Source: Alphaproteobacteria bacterium SS10
Lineage (GTDB): Bacteria > Pseudomonadota > Alphaproteobacteria > TMED2
Length of the DNA stretch: 40,023 bases
Reading direction: 5' to 3'
Assembly: GCA_019192455.1 (NCBI GenBank)
Contig: JAHCML010000003.1
Coordinates: 776,661 to 816,683, forward strand
The notes beneath the pieces are model-generated. The model was not told the origin of the DNA. It worked only from the letters and a program-made list of their open reading frames with translations, and ran no database searches. The position numbers were made by a program, and so were the translations under genes. Each line of letters opens with the position of its first letter. The first letter of the stretch is position 1. Below, piece after piece: positions 16,209 through 24,505 of this stretch.

Positions 16209-16250
16209 GTTCTCATTCTAAATTGACAATGAGAACAAATATGGTACAAA
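16209..16250 (+). promoter_or_regulatory. recA promoter with SOS-operator-like symmetry
   Basis: A TTGACA box (16223-16228) is followed 16 bases later by TACAAA (16245-16250), a reasonable -35/-10 pair. A perfect 9-bp inverted repeat, GTTCTCATT (16209-16217) and AATGAGAAC (16228-16236), brackets the -35 box. GAAC-N7-GTAC (16233-16247) differs by one base from the GAAC-N7-GAAC form of the alphaproteobacterial LexA operator. SOS control of recA is therefore likely; which element LexA binds is not settled by eye. Confidence 0.6.
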
Positions 16251-16315
16251 CCTCCTCACAGTTTCAGGGCGATTGCAGCCTTCACGCCACCTGTGCCAGA
16301 ACCGGAGGGACGGAT

Positions 16316-17419
16316 ATGTCATCAGCATTACGCGTTGTTGAGCAGGATAATATGGATAAGCAAAAGGCGCTGGAAGCAGCGATGTCTCAGATTGAACGGG
16401 CCCATGGTAAGGGCGCGTTGATGAAGCTGGGGCAGCGCGAGGCGGTTGAGATCGAGGCCATCCCCACCGGGTCACTCGGCCTTGATATCGCTCTCGGCAT
16501 TGGCGGTCTGCCAAAGGGCAGGGTGGTTGAGATTTATGGGCCTGAAAGCTCTGGTAAGACCACGCTATCGCTGCACGCGGTTGCCGAGTGTCAGAAGCGT
16601 GGCGGCACCGCTGCCTTCATCGACGCGGAACACGCGCTGGACCCCATTTACGCCCGTAAGCTGGGTTGTGATGTTGATGAGCTGCTGATTTCCCAGCCTG
16701 ATGCTGGTGAGCAGGCGCTTGAGATTGCTGACACGCTGGTTCGTTCTGGTGCAGTCGACATGCTGGTTATCGATAGTGTCGCCGCCCTCGTGCCACGGGC
16801 CGAGTTGGAAGGCGAGATGGGCGATAGCCAGCCAGGTCTCCAGGCCCGCCTGATGAGCCAGGCGATGCGCAAACTGACTGGCTCAATCTCCCGCTCAAAA
16901 TGCATGGTGATCTTCATCAACCAGATCCGCCTGAAGATCGGCGTGATGTTCGGTTCTCCTGAGACCACCACCGGCGGTAACGCGCTGAAGTTCTACTCCT
17001 CCGTCCGGATGGACATCCGCCGTATCGGTGCGATCAAGGATCGTGATGAGACCGTGGGTAACCAGACCCGGGTTAAGGTAGTGAAGAACAAGCTTGCCCC
17101 ACCATTCCGCCAGGTCGAATTCGACATCATGTATGGCGAGGGTATCTCCAAGACCGGTGAACTTCTTGATCTCGGTGTTAAGGCCGGTGTGGTCGAAAAG
17201 GCAGGCTCCTGGTTCTCCTATAAGGACCAGCGGATCGGACAGGGGCGTGAGAATGCCCGTCGCTTCCTGAAAGAGAATGTCGATATCGCCAATCAGATTG
17301 AGGCGCTGATCCGCCAGAATGCTGGCCTTGTCGCCGATGCCATGATGGGCCTTGAGCAGCCAGATGATGATGATAAGGCTGATGGTAAGGATAGCGATGG
17401 TGGCGTTGCCGCCGAGTAA
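16316..17419 (+). CDS. recA: DNA recombinase RecA
   Basis: RecA forms filaments on single-stranded DNA, drives strand exchange and promotes LexA self-cleavage. The 367-residue product contains the Walker A motif GPESSGKT (residues 75-82). It also has the Walker B region [15 protein letters not shown], the DNA-binding loop region ([15 protein letters not shown]) and the stretch [22 protein letters not shown]. The C-terminus is acidic, as usual. The frame opens earlier at 16223, but the ATG at 16316 has GGAGG 7 bases upstream and gives the family's normal length; the earlier start would also lie inside the promoter. alaS follows, a common alphaproteobacterial arrangement. Confidence 0.98.
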   Translation: MSSALRVVEQDNMDKQKALEAAMSQIERAHGKGALMKLGQREAVEIEAIPTGSLGLDIALGIGGLPKGRVVEIYGPESSGKTTLSLHAVAECQKRGGTAAFIDAEHALDPIYARKLGCDVDELLISQPDAGEQALEIADTLVRSGAVDMLVIDSVAALVPRAELEGEMGDSQPGLQARLMSQAMRKLTGSISRSKCMVIFINQIRLKIGVMFGSPETTTGGNALKFYSSVRMDIRRIGAIKDRDETVGNQTRVKVVKNKLAPPFRQVEFDIMYGEGISKTGELLDLGVKAGVVEKAGSWFSYKDQRIGQGRENARRFLKENVDIANQIEALIRQNAGLVADAMMGLEQPDDDDKADGKDSDGGVAAE

Positions 17420-17477
17420 GAGCGAATAAGACCGGCCAAAAGACTAACTTGAAGCCGGGCTAAGCCTAGACAGTATA

Positions 17478-17505
17478 TGCGGCGCCGCGTAAAACCGGCG
17501 CCGCA
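17478..17505 (+). terminator. Strong hairpin downstream of recA
   Basis: TGCGGCGCCG (17478-17487) and CGGCGCCGCA (17496-17505) form a perfect 10-bp GC-rich stem with an 8-base loop, followed a few bases later by TTTT. It lies between recA and alaS and is probably the recA terminator. Confidence 0.65.
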
Positions 17506-17587
17506 ATGCGTTTTAGCGCCAGCCGCGCCAATCCCGCTTGCGACGAGCCTAAACTGCTAAATCATTCGCCCTAATCGGACCCGCGCC

Positions 17588-20269
17588 ATGAGCCAGAAAA
17601 CCGCCAGCAGCACCAATGCCATCCGCCAGCAATTTCTGGACTTCTTTGCAGCGGAAGGCCACCAGCCCGTGGACTCTAGTCCGCTGGTGCCACGCAATGA
17701 TCCGACGCTGATGTTCACCAATGCCGGCATGGTGCAGTTTAAGAATGTCTTCACGGGCGCTGAGCACCGGGATTACAGCCGTGCGGTCACCAGTCAGAAA
17801 TGCGTGCGCGCTGGTGGTAAGCACAACGATCTTGAGAATGTCGGCTACACGGCCCGTCACCATACCTTCTTTGAGATGCTGGGTAACTTCTCCTTCGGTG
17901 ACTACTTCAAGGAGAACGCGATTGAGTTCGCCTGGAACCTCGTCACCCGGGACTATGGCCTGCCAAAGGATAAGCTTCTGGTCACGGTCTATTCGGAGGA
18001 TGATGAGGCCTATGACCTTTGGCAGAAGGTCGCGGGCTTAAGCACCGATAAGATTATCGGCATTCCAACCTCAGATAATTTCTGGGCCATGGGCGATACC
18101 GGCCCTTGCGGTCCGTGTTCCGAAATCTTCTTTGATCACGGTGATCATATCCCCGGTGGCCCTCCGGGTAGCCCGGATGAGGATGGTGATCGGTTCATTG
18201 AGATTTGGAACCTGGTCTTCATGCAGTTTGAGCAGGTGACCAAGGAAGAGCGGGTCAACCTGCCCAAGCCATCGATCGATACTGGCATGGGGCTCGAGCG
18301 GATTGCCGCCGTCCTCCAAGGCAAGCACGACAATTACGACATTGACCTGATGCGGGCGCTGATTGAGGCCTCCGCCGATGCGACCAACACGGATCCCGAT
18401 GGGAATCGCAGCGTGTCGCACCGGGTGATCGCAGACCACCTACGCGCGACCAGCTTCCTGATTGCAGATGGTGTCCTGCCTTCCAATGAAGGGCGCGGTT
18501 ATGTTCTGCGGCGGATCATGCGCCGCGCTATGCGCCACGCCCATTTGCTGGGGGCTGAGGAGCCGGTGATCTATAAGCTGGTGACGGCGCTGACCAATCA
18601 GATGGGCGATGCCTTCCCAGAGCTACGCCGCGCCGAGGCACTGATCACCGAGACGCTGAAGCTTGAGGAAAGCCGGTTCAAGAAGACCCTAGCCCGTGGC
18701 CTGCACCTTCTGGATCAAGAGAGCGGCAAGCTGGGTGATGGCGGTGTCCTCGCCGGTGATGTGGCGTTCAAGCTTTACGACACCTATGGCTTCCCGCTTG
18801 ATCTGACCCAGGACGTGCTGCGCGGTGTTGGTAAGACCGTGGACACCGATGGCTTTAATGCCTCGATGGAAGCACAGCGCGCTGAGGCCCGTAAGGCCTG
18901 GGCCGGTTCCGGCGATGCCGCGACCGAGACCATCTGGTTTGGCCTGCGTGAGCAGCAGGGAGCGACCGAGTTCCTCGGCTATGACACCGAAGCTGCTGAA
19001 GGTGAGATCCGCGCCCTGATTAAGGATGGCGCAGAGGTTGAGCAACTTACCACCGGTGATACTGGCTGGGTCGTTACCAACCAAACCCCATTCTATGGCG
19101 AGAGCGGCGGTCAAACCGGCGACACCGGTGTGATGAGCGGTGAAGGAAGTGAAGCGGACGTCACCGATACCCAGAAGAAGCTGGGCGATCTGTTCTGCCA
19201 TGCGGTCACTGTTAAGTCGGGCACCCTGTCCAAGGGTGATGCCGTTGAGCTGAATGTCGATGCCACGCGCCGTAGCCGCATTCGTGCCAACCACTCTGCT
19301 ACCCATCTGCTGCATGAGGCATTACGCCGCCATCTGGGTGAGCATGTGGCCCAGAAGGGTTCCCTCGTAGCGCCTGAGCGGCTGCGCTTCGATATCTCGC
19401 ATCCAAAGCCAGTGAGTGCTGACGAGCTCGTCGCCATTGAGCGTGAGGTGAATGCCCGTATTCGTGAGAATGCGGCGGTTAGCACCCGGCTTATGTCGAT
19501 TGATGAGGCGATGGACACTGGCGCCATGGCGCTATTCGGTGAGAAATACGGCGATGAGGTTCGCGTCGTCTCCATGGGGGCGGGCGAGGAGGGCTCAAAC
19601 CGCCCATACTCAATCGAGCTTTGCGGCGGCACCCATGTGTCCCAGACCGGCGATATCGGTGCGCTGCGGGTGGTGGCGGAAAGTGCCGTCTCTGCTGGTG
19701 TGCGCCGGATTGAGGCCGTAACAGCCGCTGAGGCGACCGACCTTGCCATTGATCAAGAGAAGCATCTGCTCGCTGCCGCTGAGGCGGTGAAGGCCCAACC
19801 GGCCGACCTCGCTGAGCGGGTTAAGTCACTCTTGGATGAGCGTAAGAAGCTAGAACGGGAAGTGAGCGAACTTCGCCGTCAGCTGGCCGCCGCAGGTGGT
19901 GCCGGTGCCGCGTCCAATGATGATGCGGCGAAGGAAGTGGCGGGCATTGCCTATATGGGCCGGGTCTTAAGCGATCTGCCAGCCAAGGAACTCAAGCCGC
20001 TGGCGGATCAGATGAAGCAGAAGCTTGGCTCTGGTGTTGTGGCGCTGGTCGCGGTCAGTGAGGGTAAGGCCTCGGTCGTTGTCGGTGTTACCGATGATCT
20101 GACCGGCAAGGTGAGCGCCGTTGATCTGGTCCGTGCGGCCTCTGCCGCGGTTGGTGGTAAGGGCGGCGGTGGTCGTCCCGACATGGCCCAGGCCGGTGGC
20201 CCAGATGGTGCCGCCGCGGACGCTGCATTAAGCGCGGTTGAGCAAGCGATCAGCGAAGCCGCAGCCTAA
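17588..20269 (+). CDS. alaS: Alanine-tRNA ligase
   Basis: AlaS charges tRNA-Ala and edits mischarged Ser/Gly. The 893-residue product is full length. The N-terminal catalytic domain includes the class II stretch [20 protein letters not shown]. The editing domain has the zinc-binding set His569/His573 (HSATH) and Cys679/His683 (CGGTH). The C-terminal part has a coiled coil at about residues 745-775 and a C-Ala domain ending in a Gly-rich [16 protein letters not shown] segment. All key residues are present. It starts with ATG after the recA terminator. Confidence 0.97.
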   Translation: MSQKTASSTNAIRQQFLDFFAAEGHQPVDSSPLVPRNDPTLMFTNAGMVQFKNVFTGAEHRDYSRAVTSQKCVRAGGKHNDLENVGYTARHHTFFEMLGNFSFGDYFKENAIEFAWNLVTRDYGLPKDKLLVTVYSEDDEAYDLWQKVAGLSTDKIIGIPTSDNFWAMGDTGPCGPCSEIFFDHGDHIPGGPPGSPDEDGDRFIEIWNLVFMQFEQVTKEERVNLPKPSIDTGMGLERIAAVLQGKHDNYDIDLMRALIEASADATNTDPDGNRSVSHRVIADHLRATSFLIADGVLPSNEGRGYVLRRIMRRAMRHAHLLGAEEPVIYKLVTALTNQMGDAFPELRRAEALITETLKLEESRFKKTLARGLHLLDQESGKLGDGGVLAGDVAFKLYDTYGFPLDLTQDVLRGVGKTVDTDGFNASMEAQRAEARKAWAGSGDAATETIWFGLREQQGATEFLGYDTEAAEGEIRALIKDGAEVEQLTTGDTGWVVTNQTPFYGESGGQTGDTGVMSGEGSEADVTDTQKKLGDLFCHAVTVKSGTLSKGDAVELNVDATRRSRIRANHSATHLLHEALRRHLGEHVAQKGSLVAPERLRFDISHPKPVSADELVAIEREVNARIRENAAVSTRLMSIDEAMDTGAMALFGEKYGDEVRVVSMGAGEEGSNRPYSIELCGGTHVSQTGDIGALRVVAESAVSAGVRRIEAVTAAEATDLAIDQEKHLLAAAEAVKAQPADLAERVKSLLDERKKLEREVSELRRQLAAAGGAGAASNDDAAKEVAGIAYMGRVLSDLPAKELKPLADQMKQKLGSGVVALVAVSEGKASVVVGVTDDLTGKVSAVDLVRAASAAVGGKGGGGRPDMAQAGGPDGAAADAALSAVEQAISEAAA

Positions 20270-20293
20270 AGTTCACACCGGTTATTACTTCCT

Positions 20294-21145
20294 ATGCCCC
20301 TATTTGAGGACAAGTACTACGCGTCTGAGGCGGATCGGATGGACACGCCGCTGCGTGCTAAGGCGCGCGCGGTGATCAGCCATCCGCTCTGGGAGCGTGG
20401 GGTGATCGCATTGATCATCATCAACGCCATTATCCTTGGCATGGAGACGGTGCCGAGTGTCATGGCCGATATCGGCGCGACCTTGCTCTTCATTGATCAC
20501 ATCATTCTCTGGATGTTTGTGGTTGAGTTAACCGTCCGCCTTTATGTCCATCGCTCCCGGTTCTTCCGTGATCCGTGGAGCTTGTTTGACACCTTTGTCG
20601 TCGGCATCGCCTTTATTCCCGATGGCGGCGCATTCTCTGTGCTTCGTGCGCTCCGGGTTTTGCGGGTTTTGCGCCTGATTTCCGCGATCCCGTCCATGCG
20701 TCGGGTCGTGGCGGGCCTGTTGGCGGCAATCCCAGGCATGACCTCGATTTTCGGCCTGATGCTGATCTTCTTCTATGTCGCGGCGGTTATGGCAACCAAC
20801 CTGTTTGGTGAGAGTAACCCGCCGCTCTTCGGCAATCTCGCCACCTCTGCCTTTACCCTGTTTCAGGTCATGACCCTTGAGGGGTGGTCGGATGAGATTG
20901 TGCGCCCGGTGATGGATAATCACCCCTATGCCTGGGCGTTCTTCGTGCCCTTCATCCTGCTCGCCACCTTCACGATGTTGAACTTGTTCATTGCCGTGAT
21001 GGTCAGTGCGATCCAGATTGAACAGGATGAGGCGCAGCATGAGATCGAGGCCATCGTTCATGATGACCGAGAGGAAATCCTGCGTGAAATCCGCGCCCTG
21101 CGCGATCAACTGAACCGGCTTGAGCAATCAAACGGCAGCCAATAG
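20294..21145 (+). CDS. Voltage-gated cation channel of the bacterial Nav/Cav type
   Basis: The 283-residue product has the six-segment layout of homotetrameric bacterial voltage-gated channels: S1 about 36-52, S2 61-83, S3 95-110, S4 115-133, S5 146-170 and S6 211-240. S4 has arginines every third residue (Arg118, 121, 124, 127). The pore loop carries the filter TLEGWSD (residues 194-200) instead of the TLESWAS/TLESWSM of sodium channels. Gly at filter position 4 and Asp at position 7 suggest altered, possibly calcium, selectivity (see findings). A charged C-terminal helix at about 242-279 fits the usual coiled-coil assembly domain. It lies 24 bases after alaS, and moxR starts 9 bases after it. 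Confidence 0.9.
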   Translation: MPLFEDKYYASEADRMDTPLRAKARAVISHPLWERGVIALIIINAIILGMETVPSVMADIGATLLFIDHIILWMFVVELTVRLYVHRSRFFRDPWSLFDTFVVGIAFIPDGGAFSVLRALRVLRVLRLISAIPSMRRVVAGLLAAIPGMTSIFGLMLIFFYVAAVMATNLFGESNPPLFGNLATSAFTLFQVMTLEGWSDEIVRPVMDNHPYAWAFFVPFILLATFTMLNLFIAVMVSAIQIEQDEAQHEIEAIVHDDREEILREIRALRDQLNRLEQSNGSQ

Positions 21146-21154
21146 GTAGGCCCC

Positions 21155-22000
21155 ATGCGTTTTGAGGGTACGAAGGATTACGTCACCACCGACGATCTGC
21201 AGGTGGCAGTCAATGCCGCGATCACGCTGGAGCGGCCCCTATTGATCAAGGGGGAGCCGGGGACAGGCAAAACTGTCCTGGCCCATGAGGTGGCGAAGGC
21301 GCTCGGCGCGCCGATGATTGAGTGGCACATCAAATCCACCACCAAGGCCCAGCATGGCCTTTATGAGTATGACGCGGTGCGCCGCCTCCGCGATGGCCAG
21401 CTGGGTGATGAACGGGTTCAGGATATCGCCAACTACATCGTGCGTGGCAAGCTATGGGAAGCGCTTGAGAGTGATGTTCGCCCGGTCCTACTGATCGATG
21501 AGATTGATAAGGCGGATATCGAGTTCCCCAACGATCTGCTGCAAGAGCTGGATCGCATGGAATTCTATGTCCATGAGACGCAGCAGACGGTGACGGCGAA
21601 GCATCGGCCAATCGTCTTCATCACCTCCAATAATGAGAAAGAGCTGCCCGACGCATTCTTGCGCCGCTGCTTCTTCCACTACATCAAGTTTCCGGATGCG
21701 GAGACGATGGCCGAGATCGTCGAGGTGCATTTCCCGGACCTGCGCGACCGCCTGCTTAAAGAGGCGCTCACCGCCTTCTATGAGCTGCGCGAGGTGCCTG
21801 GCCTGAAGAAGCCGCCATCCACCTCCGAATTGTTGGATTGGATTAAGCTTCTGATGGTTGAGGAAATCGATCCAGAGGTGCTGCGGTCTTCGGATGCTAA
21901 ATCTGTCCTGCCCCCGCTCTACGGCGCGTTGCTGAAGACTGAGCAGGATGTGCATCAGCTAGAGCGTCTCGCCTTCCTACACCGGCGTGAGCAGGGCTAG
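21155..22000 (+). CDS. MoxR-family AAA+ ATPase (CoxD-like)
   Basis: MoxR ATPases act as chaperones that remodel or insert cofactors into partner complexes, commonly together with a VWA-domain protein. The 281-residue product has Walker A GEPGTGKT (residues 33-40), Walker B LLIDEIDKAD with Asp115-Glu116, and a sensor-type FITSNNEKELPDAFLRRC segment. The N-terminal MRFEGTKDYVTTDDLQVAVN resembles the CoxD branch. A CoxE-like VWA gene lies downstream at 23240, separated by the NIPSNAP and ompW genes. It starts 9 bases after the channel gene and ends 5 bases before the NIPSNAP gene, so these three form one tight unit. The substrate is unknown. Confidence 0.85.
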   Translation: MRFEGTKDYVTTDDLQVAVNAAITLERPLLIKGEPGTGKTVLAHEVAKALGAPMIEWHIKSTTKAQHGLYEYDAVRRLRDGQLGDERVQDIANYIVRGKLWEALESDVRPVLLIDEIDKADIEFPNDLLQELDRMEFYVHETQQTVTAKHRPIVFITSNNEKELPDAFLRRCFFHYIKFPDAETMAEIVEVHFPDLRDRLLKEALTAFYELREVPGLKKPPSTSELLDWIKLLMVEEIDPEVLRSSDAKSVLPPLYGALLKTEQDVHQLERLAFLHRREQG

Positions 22001-22005
22001 ACCCG

Positions 22006-22311
22006 ATGATTACCTGCTATATTCAATATGAGCTGAACCCCAATAAAATCCCTGAGTTTGAGCATTACGCGCGGCTTTGGATTCCGTTGGTGGAAAAGTT
22101 TGGTGGCCAGCACCACGGCTATTTCCTGCCCCATCAGAGTGCAAATGATCTAGCCGTCGCCCTGTTCTCGTTCCCGTCGCTCGCGGCCTATGAGGAATAT
22201 CGGAAGGCAAGCATGCAGGATGCCGACTGCCAGGCGGCTTTCAAATATGCAGAAGAGACCGACTGTATCCGTCGGTATGATAGACAGTTCCTCCGGCCCC
22301 TAGACGCTTAA
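22006..22311 (+). CDS. NIPSNAP family protein
   Basis: NIPSNAP proteins are small ferredoxin-fold (dimeric alpha-beta barrel) proteins whose bacterial role is unclear. The 101-residue product fits the family: an N-terminal strand (MITCYIQYELNP), a helix with FEHYARLWIPLVEKFGGQHHGYFLP, and a central AVALFSFPSLAAYEEYR. The length is typical. It begins 5 bases after moxR, suggesting translational linkage. The sequence does not show whether it acts with the ATPase. Confidence 0.8.
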   Translation: MITCYIQYELNPNKIPEFEHYARLWIPLVEKFGGQHHGYFLPHQSANDLAVALFSFPSLAAYEEYRKASMQDADCQAAFKYAEETDCIRRYDRQFLRPLDA

Positions 22312-22318
22312 ACGAAAA

Positions 22319-22348
22319 ACGGGCCGGTGCGATGACGCCTCGGCCCGT
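22319..22348. terminator. Bidirectional terminator between the NIPSNAP gene and ompW
   Basis: ACGGGCCG (22319-22326) and CGGCCCGT (22341-22348) form a perfect 8-bp stem with a 14-base loop. On the - strand the stem is followed by TTTTTCGTTT, a good U tract for ending ompW. On the + strand it is followed by a CTGTCTTTGTCT stretch, weaker but usable for the moxR/NIPSNAP transcript. Confidence 0.75.
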
Positions 22349-22371
22349 CTGTCTTTGTCTGATGTGGTTGA

Positions 22372-23046
22372 TCAGAACTTCCAACCAACACCCACACCGA
22401 TGATCCATGGATCGATATCCACATCGGCGCCGATGGTGCCGAGGGCGGTATTCACATCCACATCGGTGTTGATGAAGACCTTCTTCACATCAAAGTTCAG
22501 CAGGATGTTGTCGGTGATGAAGTAATCGACACCGGCCTGCAGGGCGAACCCAACACTTGGGTCATAGTCGATGCTGTTCACCGGACCGCCTGAGGGCACA
22601 TCATCATCGATGAAGAAGGTCGCGTTAACACCTGCCCCCACATACGGGCTGAACCGCTTTTCTGGCAGCATGTGATACTGCAGCGTGAGGGTCGGCGGCA
22701 GCAGCAGAACGTCACCCAAATCCACATTGCCGAGGCTGGTATTGGTGGCCGTCACATCATGTGGGGTCACCGCCGCAATTAGCTCAAGCGCGATGTGGTC
22801 GGTGATGAAGTATGAGAAATCGACTTCAGGCACGAATTGCTCATCGATATCCACGGTGCCACCGATTGTATCGATGCTCGCATCTTCATCCGGCTCAACC
22901 AGGATACCGCGAGCACGGATCATGAAGTCGCCAGCCTGCTTACCGACAAACGGCTCGGAGGCCCGAGCGTCGCCGGTATAGGCAACAGCCGATAGGGCCA
23001 AACCCAAAGTGATGGCAAGGCCAGGGATTGTCTTAACGAACCGCAT
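22372..23046 (-). CDS. ompW: OmpW-family outer membrane protein
   Basis: OmpW proteins are eight-stranded outer-membrane beta barrels with a hydrophobic side portal. The 224-residue product has a signal peptide with cleavage expected after ARA (residue 29). The mature part starts with AGDFMIRARGILVEPDEDAS and contains the family pattern PEVDFSYFITDHIALELIAAVTPH, then LLPPTLTLQYHM, then FSPYVGAGVNATFF. It ends GVGVGWKF, with the terminal Phe used in barrel assembly. The length fits. A perfect FNR/FixK-type palindrome lies about 100 bases upstream, so oxygen-responsive control is likely. OmpW genes are FNR-controlled in some gammaproteobacteria. Confidence 0.92.
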   Translation of the reverse strand: MRFVKTIPGLAITLGLALSAVAYTGDARASEPFVGKQAGDFMIRARGILVEPDEDASIDTIGGTVDIDEQFVPEVDFSYFITDHIALELIAAVTPHDVTATNTSLGNVDLGDVLLLPPTLTLQYHMLPEKRFSPYVGAGVNATFFIDDDVPSGGPVNSIDYDPSVGFALQAGVDYFITDNILLNFDVKKVFINTDVDVNTALGTIGADVDIDPWIIGVGVGWKF

Positions 23047-23145
23047 TGTCTTCCCCTATATTTGACAACGTCCTGCGCCCGCCCTGATTTCAGGGTGCGC
23101 AAGAAACAAACAGCGGTTGTCTAGTCCGATCTGGGGTCTAAAACA

Positions 23146-23159
23146 TTGATCTAGATCAA
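23146..23159. promoter_or_regulatory. FNR/FixK-type binding site
   Basis: TTGAT-CTAG-ATCAA is a perfect 14-base palindrome matching the FNR/FixK consensus TTGAT-N4-ATCAA. It lies between divergent ompW (start 23046) and the CoxE-like gene (start 23240), about 106 and 88 bases from the two start codons. It could control either or both. The match is exact; binding is inferred. Confidence 0.75.
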
Positions 23160-23239
23160 TTTTTAAGTCGCGCCCTTGGGGGCGGCATCTCATTGCAACA
23201 GGGGCTTATCGACCCCTTTAGGCGAGTTCGAACGCGTTT

Positions 23240-24427
23240 ATGTTCCCGTCATTCTTCTCAGCTCTGCGCGACGCTAAGGTGCCTGTCAGCCTGAAAGAGT
23301 ACCTCATGCTGATGGAGGCGTTGGCCGCTGGTGAGGCACGCTTCTCAGTGGATGAGTTCTATTATCTGTCCCGCTCAGCGCTAGTGAAGGATGAGCGGTT
23401 CCTCGACCGCTTTGATCAAGTCTTTGGTGAGCAGTTTAAGGGCATTGAGACCAGTGCTGAGGAGATGCAGGAGATCATTGCCAGCCTACCGGAAGAGTGG
23501 CTGCGCAAACTGGCTGAGAAACATCTTTCGCCGGAAGAAATGGCCGAGATCGAAGCCATGGGTGGCTTTGAGAAGCTCATGGAAACACTGAAAGAGCGCC
23601 TGGCCGAGCAGGAGAAGCGTCACCAGGGGGGCAGCAAGTGGATCGGCACCGCCGGCACATCCCCCTTTGGCGCCTATGGCTACAATCCTGAGGGCGTGCG
23701 CATCGGCCAAGATAAGAGCCGACATAAGCGGGCGGTGAAGGTCTGGGACAAACGCGAGTTTAAGAACCTGGATGACAGCATCGAACTCGGTACCCGTAAC
23801 ATCAAAGTGGCTTTGCGCCGCCTTCGCCAGTTTGCTCGCACTGGTGCGCCAACCGAGCTGGACCTGGATGGTACCGTGCAATCGACGGCGGAGAATGCTG
23901 GATGGCTCGACATCAAGATGCGGCCCGAGCGGCATAACGCGGCCAAGGTTCTGCTGTTCTTTGATGTTGGTGGGTCCATGGACCCGTTCATCCGTATTTG
24001 TGAGGAGCTGTTTTCAGCCGCACGAACAGAGTTCAAGCATCTGGAATACTACTACTTCCATAACTGTCCCTATGAACGGTTATGGCAGGACAATGCCAGG
24101 CGGCGTAGCGAGGTAATACCCACCATGGATGTGCTGCACACCTATGGCAGTGATTACCGCGCGATCTTTGTTGGCGATGCCGCGATGAGCCCCTACGAAA
24201 TTACCCATCCCGGCGGCTCGGTCGAGCATTGGAATGAGATTGCCGGCGGCTTCTGGCTTCAGCAAATGCGGGAGGTTTTCCCCCATTCCATCTGGTTAAA
24301 CCCAACGCCAGAGCGGTATTGGGGCACCACCACCTCAACCACATTGGTGCGCCAGATATTTGAGGATCGGATGTACCCCATGACCCTTGATGGGCTTGAT
24401 CAGGCAATGCGGGTACTGGGTCGTTAG
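23240..24427 (+). CDS. CoxE-like VWA-domain protein
   Basis: CoxE-like VWA proteins act with MoxR/CoxD ATPases, for example in maturation of molybdenum CO dehydrogenase. The 395-residue product has an N-terminal helical region (about 1-130). A linker with conserved WIGTAGTSPFGAYGYNPEGVR follows at about 134-154. The VWA domain begins near residue 235 with a metal-site motif FFDVGGSMDP (Asp242, Gly244, Ser246), the DxGxS form usual in this branch. No CO dehydrogenase genes are in the window, so the actual client is unknown. It is divergent from ompW and followed 78 bases later by the first of three unassigned paralogues. Confidence 0.88.
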   Translation: MFPSFFSALRDAKVPVSLKEYLMLMEALAAGEARFSVDEFYYLSRSALVKDERFLDRFDQVFGEQFKGIETSAEEMQEIIASLPEEWLRKLAEKHLSPEEMAEIEAMGGFEKLMETLKERLAEQEKRHQGGSKWIGTAGTSPFGAYGYNPEGVRIGQDKSRHKRAVKVWDKREFKNLDDSIELGTRNIKVALRRLRQFARTGAPTELDLDGTVQSTAENAGWLDIKMRPERHNAAKVLLFFDVGGSMDPFIRICEELFSAARTEFKHLEYYYFHNCPYERLWQDNARRRSEVIPTMDVLHTYGSDYRAIFVGDAAMSPYEITHPGGSVEHWNEIAGGFWLQQMREVFPHSIWLNPTPERYWGTTTSTTLVRQIFEDRMYPMTLDGLDQAMRVLGR

Positions 24428-24505
24428 TTTTCCATCAGCTCTTTCTTTTAGAGGTGCGAGGGTGCCGTCAATCCGGTTTACCGCCACCTGAAAGGGCTTC
24501 TCCCC

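Noticed and set aside
16185-16212. Three GTTC elements upstream of recA as a LexA direct repeat
   Set aside because: The gaps are 9 and 6 bases, not the 7 bases of the known operator, so I did not count these as the SOS site itself.
19111-19749. 212-codon open frame on the - strand
   Set aside because: It is antisense to the well-supported alaS gene; its Ser/Arg-rich composition is typical of a shadow frame.
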